A stretch of 64,000 nt of DNA, taken from contig NZ_JAFMOX010000066.1 in the NCBI RefSeq assembly GCF_019049655.1, positions 310,001 to 374,000 on the forward strand, read 5' to 3'. Source of the DNA: Rahnella rivi. Its GTDB lineage: Bacteria > Pseudomonadota > Gammaproteobacteria > Enterobacterales > Enterobacteriaceae. Each line of letters begins with the position of its first letter. Positions within the stretch are counted from its first letter, which is position 1. A program made the translations under genes and the position numbers. The notes under the pieces were generated by a model that did not search any database, was not told the DNA's origin, and saw nothing but the letters and a program-made list of their open reading frames with translations. Positions 9,127 to 18,380 of the stretch are shown here, piece by piece.

Positions 9127-10110
9127 ATGAGAAATCAGCGCGTGACACTACAGGATATCGCCCAACTGGCAGATGTGACCAAGATGACGGTAAGTCGTTT
9201 TCTGCGCACGCCGGAAAAGGTGTCTCCTGAAACCCGCGAGCGCATCACCAGGGTGATGGAGGAAGTGGGATATCCGCTGGAAGAGGCGCGGGGACCGGCC
9301 AAAGCGCCGCGCATCGGCATTCTTGTGCCGTCGTTCAATAATCAGATCTTCTCCGATTTGCTGGCCGGTATTGAATCGGTGACCTCAGCACAGGGCTACC
9401 AGACGCTGGTGGTCAATTATGATTACAGCAAAGAGCGCGAAGAAGAGCACATCATCAACCTGCTGGGTTATCAGCTGGCGGGGCTTATCCTGACGGATTC
9501 CGTCCATACGCTGAAAGCCGATAAGTACCTGAATGCGGCGGATATTCCCGTGGCACAGGTGATGGATCTGGATGATACCCATGGCCGGATCGCCGTAGGG
9601 TTTGACAATCAGCAGGCCGGCTACGACATGGCCACCACGCTGCTCGCCAGTGGCAAACAGCATGTGGTCTATTTCGGCTCGATGTCTGATGCCCGCGATC
9701 AGAAACGTTATCAGGGATATTGCCGCGCCATGAATGAACGCGGGCTGACGCCGGTGCATATCACGCCAAATAAAGTCTCGTCGGTGTCTATTGGCGCAGG
9801 CATGCTGGCAATGGCGCGCCAGCTGGATCCGCAAACCAATGCCATCTTATGCACCAATGACGATATTGCGGTCGGCGTGTTACAGGAATGCCTGAAATTA
9901 GGCATCCGCGTGCCGCAGGACATGGCAATTTCCGGTTTCCACGGGCTGGATATCGGGCTGGCCACCACGCCGCTGCTGGCCAGTGTCATCACGCCGCGCT
10001 TTGAAATGGGCAAAGTGGTGTCTGAAATATTACTCAAAAAAATCAATAACCTGCCCACCATTGAGCGGGTAGATTTGCACTACCGCATCTCGCTTGGCGG
10101 CACCATTTAA
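9127..10110 (+). CDS. LacI-family regulator, IdnR/GntR-like
   Basis: DNA-binding regulator (327 aa) of the IdnR/GntR group, presumably sensing a sugar acid. The ATG at 9127 gives MRNQRVTLQDIAQLADVTKM, equivalent to the E. coli IdnR start. HTH residues are about 6-30 and the sugar-binding core begins at RIGILVPSFNNQIF. An unusual feature is the linker: after MEEVGYP it reads LEEARGPAKAP. It lacks the usual PN-x-x-A-x-x-L hinge-helix pattern and is about three residues shorter than in IdnR. It is divergent from idnO and followed by a transporter gene 184 bp on. Confidence 0.85.
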   Translation: MRNQRVTLQDIAQLADVTKMTVSRFLRTPEKVSPETRERITRVMEEVGYPLEEARGPAKAPRIGILVPSFNNQIFSDLLAGIESVTSAQGYQTLVVNYDYSKEREEEHIINLLGYQLAGLILTDSVHTLKADKYLNAADIPVAQVMDLDDTHGRIAVGFDNQQAGYDMATTLLASGKQHVVYFGSMSDARDQKRYQGYCRAMNERGLTPVHITPNKVSSVSIGAGMLAMARQLDPQTNAILCTNDDIAVGVLQECLKLGIRVPQDMAISGFHGLDIGLATTPLLASVITPRFEMGKVVSEILLKKINNLPTIERVDLHYRISLGGTI

Positions 10111-10214
10111 CCGGATATTTCCTCTTCTTTTGCCCTGTCACCCTTCGTTTATCCACGCCTGAAATAAGGCGTGGGATCACGTAAGAAGTAACACCTTTTC
10201 TTAACATAATTCAA

Positions 10215-10230
10215 CGTGACTCATGTCACG
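10215..10230. promoter_or_regulatory. Candidate CRP/FNR-type palindrome upstream of the MFS gene
   Basis: CGTGACTCATGTCACG is a perfect palindrome containing GTGA-N6-TCAC. It lies about 65-80 bp upstream of the MFS ATG at 10295. The outer bases are C/G rather than the CRP-preferred T/A, so this is weaker than the site at 8990. Confidence 0.5.
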
Positions 10231-10294
10231 AAATACTTTCCTCAAAATGCTTTTATTAGGACATCGCCTGATACCCCTACACAGAGGAAAGAAT

Positions 10295-11650
10295 ATGAAT
10301 AATAAGATTCCTAAGGCCCGCTGGTTACGCGTCATCGCTCCCATCCTTATCGCCTGTATTATTTCTTTCATGGACAGGGTTAATATCAGTTTCGCCATGC
10401 CCGGCGGAATGGACGCTGAATTAGGCATTACCGCATCAATGGCCGGTCTGGCCGCCGGTATATTCTTTATCGGGTATTTATTCCTGCAGGTTCCGGGCGG
10501 CAGCCTGGCGGTTCACGGCAGCGGACGTAAGTTTATCGCCTGCTCGCTGATTGCCTGGGCGGTGATCTCCATCCTGACCGGCTTTATCACCAACCAGTAC
10601 CAACTGCTGTTCCTGCGCTTTGCGCTGGGTGTGGCCGAAGGCGGGATGCTGCCGGTGGTGCTGACCATGGTCAGCAACTGGTTCCCGGATAAAGAACGTG
10701 GCCGCGCCAATGCGTACGTGCTGATGTTCGCGCCGCTGGGCGGAATGATCACCGCGCCGCTGTCCGGCCTGATTCTGGATACGCTCGACTGGCGCTGGTT
10801 GTTCATCATTGAAGGGGCATTGTCTTTCGTGGTGATGATTTTCTGGTGGTTCACCATCAGCGACCGTCCGGAAGAAGCCAAATGGCTGTCAGAGCGCGAA
10901 CGCGACTATCTGGTCACCGAGCTGAACCGCGAACGCGACGCCCTGCGGGCGCTGGCGCCGGTGAACAATGCGCCGCTCAAAGAGGTGTTCCGCAACGGTT
11001 CTATCGTCAAACTGATCATCATTAACTTCTTCTATCAGACCGGGATCTACGGTTACACCCTGTGGCTGCCGACTATCCTGAAAAACCTCACCGGCGGCGA
11101 CATGAGCTCGGTGGGTATGCTGGCGATTATCCCTTACGTGGGCACCATGCTGGGGATCCTGGCGATGTCGGTGATGTCCGATAAAACCGGTAAACGCCGG
11201 ATGTTTATCGCCCTGCCGCTGTGTGGTTTCGCGGCCTGTCTGGCGGCGTCGGTGGCGTTTGGTCATAACATCATGGCGGCCTACGGTTTCCTGGTCGGTG
11301 CCGGTTTCTTCCTGCAAGCCGCCACCAGCGCCTTCTGGACCATTCCGGGCAAAGTGACCACGCCGGAAGTGGCAGGCAGCGCGCGCGGTGTGATTAACGG
11401 TCTGGGGAATTTAGGGGGCTTCTGCGGGCCGTATCTGGTCGGCGTACTGGTCAGCCTGTACGGTCAGAGCACCGCGATTTACGCGCTGGTGGCGTCATTA
11501 CTGATTGCCGCAGCGGTCACCACGTTACTGCCGAAAGAGTGCGACATGGCGCTTATCCCTGGCGCGAAAGCCAAAGCGATGGCGGATGAATATGCCCGGA
11601 TGCGGATAAGCCGCAAGACGAAAAGCATAAATACGCCCATTACCGGTTGA
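10295..11650 (+). CDS. MFS transporter, anion:cation symporter type (sugar-acid uptake)
   Basis: Twelve-helix MFS carrier of 451 aa. The ATG at 10295 follows AGAGGAAAG at good spacing; the frame is open to 10223 without support. It opens with ...ISFMDRVNISFAMPGGM, a pattern typical of ACS-family carriers for galactonate, glucarate or phthalate, and has the loop-2/3 type motif GGSLAVHGSGRK. Adjacent to idnO and the IdnR-like gene, it is the likely importer of gluconate or ketogluconate (inference). Confidence 0.8.
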   Translation: MNNKIPKARWLRVIAPILIACIISFMDRVNISFAMPGGMDAELGITASMAGLAAGIFFIGYLFLQVPGGSLAVHGSGRKFIACSLIAWAVISILTGFITNQYQLLFLRFALGVAEGGMLPVVLTMVSNWFPDKERGRANAYVLMFAPLGGMITAPLSGLILDTLDWRWLFIIEGALSFVVMIFWWFTISDRPEEAKWLSERERDYLVTELNRERDALRALAPVNNAPLKEVFRNGSIVKLIIINFFYQTGIYGYTLWLPTILKNLTGGDMSSVGMLAIIPYVGTMLGILAMSVMSDKTGKRRMFIALPLCGFAACLAASVAFGHNIMAAYGFLVGAGFFLQAATSAFWTIPGKVTTPEVAGSARGVINGLGNLGGFCGPYLVGVLVSLYGQSTAIYALVASLLIAAAVTTLLPKECDMALIPGAKAKAMADEYARMRISRKTKSINTPITG

Positions 11651-11827
11651 TCATTACGTCGCCCTGATGCAGGGGTAATTCGTATAAATGATAATGATTA
11701 TTCAGGTAAGCATTATTATTGGTGAAGTAAAGTCAAATTTTTAGACTTTATATAATACGCGGTTAAATTTTGTACTAATCTCTGATCGTAAGTCCTTCGC
11801 AGTTAACTTTACGCTCTGAAGATAAAC

Positions 11828-12175
11828 ATGACTTTAACGCTAAAAACATCACACCCTGAATTAGACAGTGCATTGAAAAGCATAGATAAAGACAACATAA
11901 CGACCCCGGCAGAATTCATGGCTATCCGTGATTCTGCCGATCAGGCGCTGACAGTGGTAAAGAATGAGCCCACGCTGGAGGCAGTCAAAGTCTTCCAGAA
12001 AGAGATGGATGAAGCCGTGCAGTCCATGCAGAAAGTCGCGCTTGCTGCGCGTAAAAATAAAATCACGCCCGAAGAAAGAGATGCACTGATCGCCGGTGTC
12101 GAGGCACAGGTGGCATATGTGGTACTGGGGTATAAATCCAGTATTGAGCGGCTTAATACCTTTAATCAAAAGTAA
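11828..12175 (+). CDS. Hypothetical 115-aa cytoplasmic helical protein
   Basis: I do not recognise the family. The 115-aa product has no signal peptide, membrane segment or cysteine, is rich in Lys, Glu and Ala, and looks wholly helical (for example VFQKEMDEAVQSMQKVALAARK). The ATG at 11828 is the only sensible start, though its ribosome site is weak (CTGAAGATAAAC). It is flanked by an AT-rich upstream gap of about 180 bp and a strong bidirectional terminator, so it is probably monocistronic. Confidence 0.6.
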   Translation: MTLTLKTSHPELDSALKSIDKDNITTPAEFMAIRDSADQALTVVKNEPTLEAVKVFQKEMDEAVQSMQKVALAARKNKITPEERDALIAGVEAQVAYVVLGYKSSIERLNTFNQK

Positions 12176-12209
12176 GCTGACTTACTGATATTGAACGGCA
12201 GAAAAAGAA

Positions 12210-12250
12210 AAAGGCTGGCTAAATAATACTATTTAGCCAGCCTTTATTTT
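12210..12250. terminator. Bidirectional terminator between the 115-aa gene and bcr
   Basis: A perfect 15-bp stem AAAGGCTGGCTAAAT / ATTTAGCCAGCCTTT (12210-12224 with 12231-12245) with a 6-nt loop. It has T-rich sequence to the right and an A-rich run on the left, so it can stop both convergent genes. Confidence 0.92.
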
Positions 12251-12271
12251 TGGTCGCGTCTGCTACGGCTC

Positions 12272-13471
12272 TTATGATGCTTTTTGGGGCTGCGGGCGGC
12301 TCGCGTACAGGTACAGCAAGGTGGCCGCAATCACGCAAAACGCCATTGAACCGACCATCGGCCAGGCACTTTTCGCGGTAAACAGTGACAGAATGGAACC
12401 AATCGCCGCACCGGTGCCGAAACGAATCGTCCCGGCCAGAGAGGCCGCGGTACCGGCCATGTGCGGAAAGTCATCCATGATCACTGCCATGGCGTTAGAC
12501 GTCACCATGGCAATCACGCCGACATACCCCGCCACGCCCATCACCATCGCCCAGAACGGCAGACCGAGCAGGCAAACCACGACCAGCCAGATACCCATCG
12601 CCAGCTGCACAAACAGGCCAAAGCGGAACATTTTGACGGCACCTGCGCGGCGAACGTTACGGCTGTTGATAAGCGTCAGGATCACCAGCGCCACAATATT
12701 GAGCGCAAAGTAAAAGCCGAAATTCTGCGGTGAAACTCCGTTCAGCTCGATATAGACAAACGGACCGGCGCTGAGAAAAGAGAACATCCCGGCAAAGGAG
12801 AAACCACTCGCCAGCATATAACTGAGCACGCGTTTATGACGGAACAGTGAGACGAAGTTGCCCACGCTGGTGCGTAAATGGAATTTTTGTCTTCGCTCTT
12901 TGGGTAATGTTTCTTTGATGTACACCGCGACCAGGGTCGCTGCGATCAGTGCCGCAATGGCCATCGCCCAGAATATCGCGTGCCAGCTGAACAGCACCAT
13001 CAGCACGCCGCCCAGCATCGGAGCAAGCAGCGGCGCGACGGTCATCACCAGCACCACGAAAGACATCATCCGCGAGAACTCGTCTTTGGTGAACATATCG
13101 CGCATCAGGGCGTTGATCACCACGCTGGCCGCTGCGGCGGCTAAGCCGTGCAGGAAACGCATCCAGACCAGTTGCTCGACCGACTGCGCCATCGCACAGG
13201 CACCGGCCGCCACAGCAAAGATCATCACGCCCCAGAAGATCACCGGTTTACGCCCGAGGCTGTCTGCCATCGGCCCGTAAAACAGCTGCCCTATCGCAAA
13301 ACCCAGCACATACGCGCTGAGGGTCATTTGCACACTGCCCGCCGGAACACCATATTCCTGCGCAATCACGGGCATACTTGGCAGATACATATCGATAGCC
13401 AATGGCATCAGCATCGATATCAATCCCAGAATGAAAATTAATCCAATATGGGATACCGGTTTTTCCTGCAC
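12272..13471 (-). CDS. bcr: Bcr/CflA-type MFS drug efflux protein (bicyclomycin resistance)
   Basis: Drug:H+ antiporter of 12 helices. It matches recalled E. coli Bcr through PLAIDMYLPSMPVIAQEYGV, YGPMADSLGRKP, FHxRTSVGNF, FRHKRVLSYMLASGFSFAGM and FPHMAGTAASLAGT. The frame is open to a TTG at 13483. The GTG at 13471 is chosen because it gives 12 residues before FILGL, exactly as in E. coli, and has GGTGGTGAA upstream. It is followed by rsuA upstream on the same strand, as in the E. coli yej/bcr order. Confidence 0.92.
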   Translation of the reverse strand: MQEKPVSHIGLIFILGLISMLMPLAIDMYLPSMPVIAQEYGVPAGSVQMTLSAYVLGFAIGQLFYGPMADSLGRKPVIFWGVMIFAVAAGACAMAQSVEQLVWMRFLHGLAAAAASVVINALMRDMFTKDEFSRMMSFVVLVMTVAPLLAPMLGGVLMVLFSWHAIFWAMAIAALIAATLVAVYIKETLPKERRQKFHLRTSVGNFVSLFRHKRVLSYMLASGFSFAGMFSFLSAGPFVYIELNGVSPQNFGFYFALNIVALVILTLINSRNVRRAGAVKMFRFGLFVQLAMGIWLVVVCLLGLPFWAMVMGVAGYVGVIAMVTSNAMAVIMDDFPHMAGTAASLAGTIRFGTGAAIGSILSLFTAKSAWPMVGSMAFCVIAATLLYLYASRPQPQKAS

Positions 13472-13504
13472 GTTCACCACCAAATTAATCAGATAATGAA
13501 AAAA

Positions 13505-14212
13505 CTACCGCGGGGGCATGCCAACGCTGGCAATTTCCTGCTCAGTTAACGGACGATACTGGCCTGGCTCCAAATCTTCATCCATCACAATCCCGCCAAT
13601 GCGTTCGCGGTGCAGTGCCACAACGTGGTTGCCCACGGCGGCAAACATGCGTTTAACCTGATGGTAACGGCCTTCGCTGATGGTCAGACGCACCACGCGC
13701 TCATCGACTTGCTCAAGCTGTGCCGGTTTGGTCAGGGAATCTTCGTTGTGCAGCTGAACGCCCGCTTCAAACTGTGCGGCAGTGTCATCCGCCAGCGGAT
13801 TTTCGAGCGTCACCAGATAGGTTTTTTCGCACTGATGGCGCGGAGACGTAATGCGGTGCGACCACTGGCCGTCGTCGGTCATTAACACCAGACCGGTAGT
13901 GTCGATATCCAGACGCCCTGCGGCATGCAGTTTGTACGCTACCGGCTCTTCGAGGAAGTACAGCACGGTCGGGTGATCGGGATCATCGGTGGAACAGACA
14001 TAGCCCTGCGGCTTATTAAGCATGAAATAACGCGGGCCGGTGATTTGATCCAGCACGTTACCGTCGAATTCGACACGCTGCTCGGGGCTGATTTTCATCG
14101 CGCCGGTTTTGACGATTTCACCGTTAACGGTGACACGTTTGTTGCGAAGCTCACGCAGAACGAGCGCGCGACTTACACCTAATTGCTGAGATAAAAACTT
14201 GTCCAGACGCAT
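13505..14212 (-). CDS. rsuA: 16S rRNA pseudouridine(516) synthase
   Basis: Makes pseudouridine 516 in 16S rRNA. An N-terminal S4 RNA-binding domain (MRLDKFLSQQLGVSRALV) is followed by the pseudouridine synthase core with the catalytic Asp in GRLDIDTTGL, then YHQVKRMFAAVGNHVVALHRERIG. The 235-aa length is usual. The gene lies 33 bp upstream of bcr on the same strand, so the pair is likely one transcript. Confidence 0.95.
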   Translation of the reverse strand: MRLDKFLSQQLGVSRALVLRELRNKRVTVNGEIVKTGAMKISPEQRVEFDGNVLDQITGPRYFMLNKPQGYVCSTDDPDHPTVLYFLEEPVAYKLHAAGRLDIDTTGLVLMTDDGQWSHRITSPRHQCEKTYLVTLENPLADDTAAQFEAGVQLHNEDSLTKPAQLEQVDERVVRLTISEGRYHQVKRMFAAVGNHVVALHRERIGGIVMDEDLEPGQYRPLTEQEIASVGMPPR

Positions 14213-14563
14213 TGGATCGGCTTGCCTTACATGGCGATCTGAGTGATCGCGTTACTGATAAAACACAAGACCCCGCCGCCGCATTCAAGCAACTGACAGG
14301 GTTCAGGGTTGTTCGATTCGTAATACTTTCAATTCGCAATAACTGCAAAACGTGATTATTACTTCGAGGGGGCAGATGCACTGCCGCATTGAGACAGAGA
14401 GTATAGCCGCGCTTAGCGACGCATCCTAGGAGGAAAGCATAAAAATAAGCAGGCTACACATTCCCACGGCGTGATTTGATTGCTCATCGCCATGCGCCAG
14501 ATTTCTTGGCATACTCCACCACTGTATTTATTAACATGTAAATGAACAGGTGATGGCCGACCC
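14213..14563. other. Intergenic region rsuA / radD
   Basis: A 351-bp gap between divergent genes. It must hold both promoters. I see no open frame of note, repeat or clear operator. Confidence 0.5.
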
Positions 14564-16327
14564 GTGACTGCTTTTACGCTCCGCCCCTATCAGCAAGATG
14601 CCGTAGACGCCACGCTGCGTCATTTCCGTCAGCACGATGAACCGGCGGTGATCGTGCTGCCTACCGGCGCGGGAAAAAGCCTGGTGATTGCCGAACTCGC
14701 CCGCGTCGCCCGTGGCCGTGTGCTGGTGCTGGCGCATGTCAAAGAACTGGTGGCTCAGAATCACAGCAAATACCTGTCCTATGGGCTGGAGGCGGATATC
14801 TTCGCCGCCGGGCTGAACCTCAAACAAAGCAGCGGTAAAGTAGTGTTCGGCAGCGTGCAGTCCGTGGCCCCCAATCTGGCGGCGTTCAGCGGTGAGTTTT
14901 CCCTGCTGATCGTCGATGAATGCCACCGCATTTCTGACGATGACACCAGTCAGTATCAGCAAATCATTACCCACCTGAAAGCGCAAAACCCGCGACTGCG
15001 CCTGCTCGGGCTGACGGCAACGCCTTACCGTCTCGGCAAAGGCTGGATTTATCAGTACCACCATCAGGGCATGGTGCGCGGCGATGCCAACAGCCTGTTC
15101 CGCGACTGCATTTATGAACTGCCGTTACGTTACATGATCAAAAACGGCTTTCTGGTGCCGCCTGAGCGGCTCGATATGCCGGTGGTGAGTTACGATTTCA
15201 GCCGGTTGCAGGCCAACAGCAACGGGCTGTTCAGCGAAGCAGATCTGAACAACGAACTGCGCCAGCAAAAACGTATCACGCCACACATCATCAGCCAGAT
15301 CGTGGAGTTCTCGCAGGATCGCAAAGGCGTGATGATTTTTGCCTCCACCGTGGAACATGCTGGTGAGATTTTTGGCCTGCTGCCGAAAGGCGAAGCGGCG
15401 CTGATCAGCGCACAAACGCACGCCGTCGAACGCGACCGTCTGATCACGGCATTTAAAGCGCAGCAGTTACGCTATCTGGTGAACGTCTCGGTGCTGACCA
15501 CCGGTTTTGACGCCCCGCACGTAGACTTGATCGCCATTTTGCGTCCGACGGAATCGGTCAGCCTGTATCAGCAAATCGTCGGGCGCGGGCTGCGTCTGGC
15601 GCCGGGTAAAACCGATTGTCTGATCCTCGATTACGCCGGAAACCCGCACGATCTTTTCACGCCGGAAGTCGGCAGCCATAAACCGGCAGGCGATAACAAA
15701 CCGGTGCAGGTCTTCTGCCCCGCCTGCGGCTTCGCCAATATCTTCTGGGGGAAAACCACCGAAGACGGCACGATCATCGAACATTTTGGGCGTCGCTGTC
15801 AGGGCGTGCTGGAAGATGACGAGGGCAACCGCGAACAGTGCGATTTCCGTTTCCGCTTTAAAAGTTGCCCGCACTGCGGCGCGGAAAACGATATCGCCGC
15901 GCGGCGTTGCCACCAGTGCCAGGAAATTCTGGTCGATCCGGACGATATGCTGAAAGCCGCACTGCGCCTGAAAGATGCGCTGGTGCTGCGCTGCAGCGGC
16001 ATGAATCTGGAACACGGGCGCGACGATAAAGGTGAATGGCTGAAAATCACCTATTACGATGAAGACGGCGCGGATGTCTCCGAACGTTACCGTCTTAGCA
16101 CGCCCGCCCAACGCATGGCGTTTTTGCACAATTTCCTGCGCCCTCACCAGCGCGCGCCGGGTGTGCCGCTGGAATGGCAGACGGCGGCGGATATCGTCGC
16201 GCTGCAGGTTTTACTGCGCCACCCGGATTTCGTGGTGGCCCGCATGAAGGGTCAGTTCTGGCAGGTGCGGGAGAAAATGTTTGATTATGAGGGGCGATAC
16301 CGGCGTGCCAACGAACTGCGCGGGTGA
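14564..16327 (+). CDS. radD: RadD (YejH), superfamily 2 DNA repair helicase-like ATPase
   Basis: DNA-repair ATPase (587 aa). Helicase domain 1 has Walker A PTGAGKS (about residues 31-37), DECH box (VDECHRI) and LGLTATPYRLG. Domain 2 has TTGFDAPHVD and QQIVGRGLRLAPGK. A zinc-finger-like C-terminus holds CPACGF, CPHCGAENDIAARRCHQC and further cysteines. It matches recalled E. coli YejH throughout. The GTG at 14564 is chosen because it gives TAFTLRPYQQDAVDATL, equal to the family start. Confidence 0.94.
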   Translation: MTAFTLRPYQQDAVDATLRHFRQHDEPAVIVLPTGAGKSLVIAELARVARGRVLVLAHVKELVAQNHSKYLSYGLEADIFAAGLNLKQSSGKVVFGSVQSVAPNLAAFSGEFSLLIVDECHRISDDDTSQYQQIITHLKAQNPRLRLLGLTATPYRLGKGWIYQYHHQGMVRGDANSLFRDCIYELPLRYMIKNGFLVPPERLDMPVVSYDFSRLQANSNGLFSEADLNNELRQQKRITPHIISQIVEFSQDRKGVMIFASTVEHAGEIFGLLPKGEAALISAQTHAVERDRLITAFKAQQLRYLVNVSVLTTGFDAPHVDLIAILRPTESVSLYQQIVGRGLRLAPGKTDCLILDYAGNPHDLFTPEVGSHKPAGDNKPVQVFCPACGFANIFWGKTTEDGTIIEHFGRRCQGVLEDDEGNREQCDFRFRFKSCPHCGAENDIAARRCHQCQEILVDPDDMLKAALRLKDALVLRCSGMNLEHGRDDKGEWLKITYYDEDGADVSERYRLSTPAQRMAFLHNFLRPHQRAPGVPLEWQTAADIVALQVLLRHPDFVVARMKGQFWQVREKMFDYEGRYRRANELRG

Positions 16328-16487
16328 GTAAATAAGCGGATCCTGGCTATTTATATTGCTGCCACCGCCCTGCTCCGGTATCATACCGCCCGCTTTCGCC
16401 TTGTGTGGAAGCCGTAATACTCAACTCGTCACTCGGTCGCAGGTGGCGGGGCAAATCTTAGAAGTAGTGCTAATAGAGAAACATACA

Positions 16488-16778
16488 ATGTTCACTATCA
16501 ATGTTGAAGTACGTCCGGAAGCAGAGCAGGGCAAAGGTGCGAGCCGCCGCCTGCGTTTAGAAAACAAATTCCCAGCTATCATTTACGGTGGCTCAGCTGC
16601 TCCAGTTTCTATCAAACTGGACCATGATTCTGTTAAGAACATGGAAGTTAAAGCGGAGTTCTACTCTGAAGCTATTACTCTGGTTGTCGACGGTAAAGAA
16701 ACCAAAGTTAAAGTTCAGGCTGTTCAGCGCCACCCGTTCAAGCCAAAACTGGCTCACATCGACTTCGTTCGCGTTTAA
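16488..16778 (+). CDS. rplY: 50S ribosomal protein L25
   Basis: 5S-rRNA-binding large-subunit protein, 96 aa, starting MFTINVEVRPEAEQGKGASR. The open frame begins at 16356, but the ATG at 16488 is the family start. Codon use is visibly the highly expressed type (many GTT, AAA, CTG) compared with its neighbours. It is followed by a strong terminator. Confidence 0.97.
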   Translation: MFTINVEVRPEAEQGKGASRRLRLENKFPAIIYGGSAAPVSIKLDHDSVKNMEVKAEFYSEAITLVVDGKETKVKVQAVQRHPFKPKLAHIDFVRV

Positions 16779-16824
16779 TCGCTGACTAAGTTGTTGCGCA
16801 TCGGGACGCCGTGCGAGAACAAAT

Positions 16825-16853
16825 AAAAAACACCGCTCAGGCGGTGTTTTTTA
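16825..16853. terminator. rplY terminator
   Basis: An 11-bp stem AAAAACACCGC / GCGGTGTTTTT with a TCAG loop and flanking A and T tracts, 47 bp after rplY. It may also act on convergent yejK. Confidence 0.93.
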
Positions 16854-16905
16854 TTGGGCGCTGTTCAGCTTTTCTCCCCCCTTTCATCAGGGAGAGCATC
16901 GGGAA

Positions 16906-17907
16906 TTACTTCCCGCTTTTACGCTGCAACTGATCCCGCAGATTGGGTGGCGTACCTTTAATGGTCAGCGTATCGGTCGCCGGATCCCAGAAAATACGTT
17001 CGCCCATCAGCATGGCATCGAAATTAATGCTCAGACCGCCGCCGCTGCCGGCGAATTTGGTCAGCTGACGCAAGGTGCTGCGGTCCGCCGGGAACGTCTC
17101 TTCCAGCGCGTATCCCTGCTCCTGAGTAAACTCTTTGAATTTCTTGTCATTCCACGGCGGCAGCTCTTCGGACAAATCATCCAGGGCGATTTCCTCGCCT
17201 GCCTGCAACTGCTCATTACAGTAGGTGTAAACCTGCTGACGGTAATTCTGACGCTCATTTTTATCGAGCTGCGCTTCGGTACAGAAATCATCCACCGCCT
17301 GTAACAAACCACGGTTTTGCGCTTTGGTGTCCAGACCCACGGACGCGCCGAGGAAATCCATGAAGAAGTCAGAAACTTTGCGCCCTACCCGACCTTTAAG
17401 GAACGTCAGATAACGGGTGGATTCAGGATTGGTTTCCCATTCGGTCAGATCGACACGCGCCACGATGTCCGCGTGGTTGATGTCCAGATAATGAATACTG
17501 CTCACATCCAGTTGCTCATTCACGCGCATACTGCTGCGGCTGTTCAGCACCGCGACCAGTAAATAATCCACCGCCAGGAAGCGATAATGGCAAAACAGCA
17601 CCACGCCGCCTTCGGCGAACGGATATTTAGCCAGCTCGTCACGCAGGCGGCCGGTGGCGGCGCGGCTGAATGACAGGAAATCATCGTCCCCTTTGCGGCA
17701 GCCACGCAGTGCAACGGCCAGCTCGCTGTCTTCGTTGAACAGACCGTACGCTTTGCTTTTTGCACTGTAGACGCGGTGCAATTCCGCCATCATTTCATCA
17801 ACGGCAGCATTTGGCGTCAAAAGCGTGTCGCGCAGCACAACATCCAGCGTTTGCTCATCGCGTTTGTTCAACTGGTGCAGAGCGATCTGCTCGATATCCA
17901 GACTCAT
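16906..17907 (-). CDS. yejK: Nucleoid-associated protein YejK (NdpA)
   Basis: Nucleoid-associated protein of 333 aa, matching recalled E. coli YejK from MSLDIEQIALHQL to the end TIKGTPPNLRDQLQRKSGK. Conserved blocks include FSRAATGRLRDELAKYPF, TEWETNPESTRYLTFLKG and FPADRSTLRQLTKFAGSG. It is divergent from yejL, with 221 bp between, as in E. coli. Confidence 0.95.
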   Translation of the reverse strand: MSLDIEQIALHQLNKRDEQTLDVVLRDTLLTPNAAVDEMMAELHRVYSAKSKAYGLFNEDSELAVALRGCRKGDDDFLSFSRAATGRLRDELAKYPFAEGGVVLFCHYRFLAVDYLLVAVLNSRSSMRVNEQLDVSSIHYLDINHADIVARVDLTEWETNPESTRYLTFLKGRVGRKVSDFFMDFLGASVGLDTKAQNRGLLQAVDDFCTEAQLDKNERQNYRQQVYTYCNEQLQAGEEIALDDLSEELPPWNDKKFKEFTQEQGYALEETFPADRSTLRQLTKFAGSGGGLSINFDAMLMGERIFWDPATDTLTIKGTPPNLRDQLQRKSGK

Positions 17908-18128
17908 GGGGACTTTCTCCTGTTAGAAATGCAGCCGTATAAGGGGGGTTTGCCTGCGGGGCGTATTCAAACACTGAAGCGCCAAAGCCGCAACCACTCC
18001 CGCCGCTGAAACACTGATTAATAGATACGATCAATACCGGAACGTTATCTCCGTTATAAAAATGCGGAAACTGATGCCGTGATCAGCTAAGATATTGGAC
18101 TTTGTCAGATCAAGAAGCACAATACTCT

Positions 18129-18356
18129 ATGGCACAATCATCCCGTTACAGTGACGAACATGTTGAACAGCTCCTTTCCGAGCTGGCAACCGTTCTTGAA
18201 AAGCACCGCGCCCCAACCGATCTTTCTCTGATGGTTCTGGGCAATATGGTGACTAACCTGATTAATACCAGCGTCGCTCCTGCACAGCGCAAAGCGTTAT
18301 CACAGTCTTTTGCTAATGCCTTGCAAGCGTCGATAAGAGAAGATAAAGCCCATTAA
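18129..18356 (+). CDS. yejL: YejL family protein
   Basis: Small conserved protein (75 aa) of unknown function. The frame opens at 18102, but the ATG at 18129 (MAQSSRYSDEHVEQLLSEL) gives the family length and N-terminus. The core LMVLGNMVTNLINTSVAPAQR is nearly invariant. It lies 24 bp before yejM. Confidence 0.93.
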   Translation: MAQSSRYSDEHVEQLLSELATVLEKHRAPTDLSLMVLGNMVTNLINTSVAPAQRKALSQSFANALQASIREDKAH

Positions 18357-18380
18357 TCCATTACTTGCCCAATACCTCTC

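Noticed and set aside
9023..10200. GntR/IdnR-type operators (TGTTAC or GTAACA) near 9028 and 10187
   Set aside because: Only half sites are visible; neither forms a convincing palindrome, so no operator is called.
15467..16147. 226-codon minus-strand frame
   Set aside because: Antisense to radD, whose protein matches its family throughout; no ribosome site or family match.
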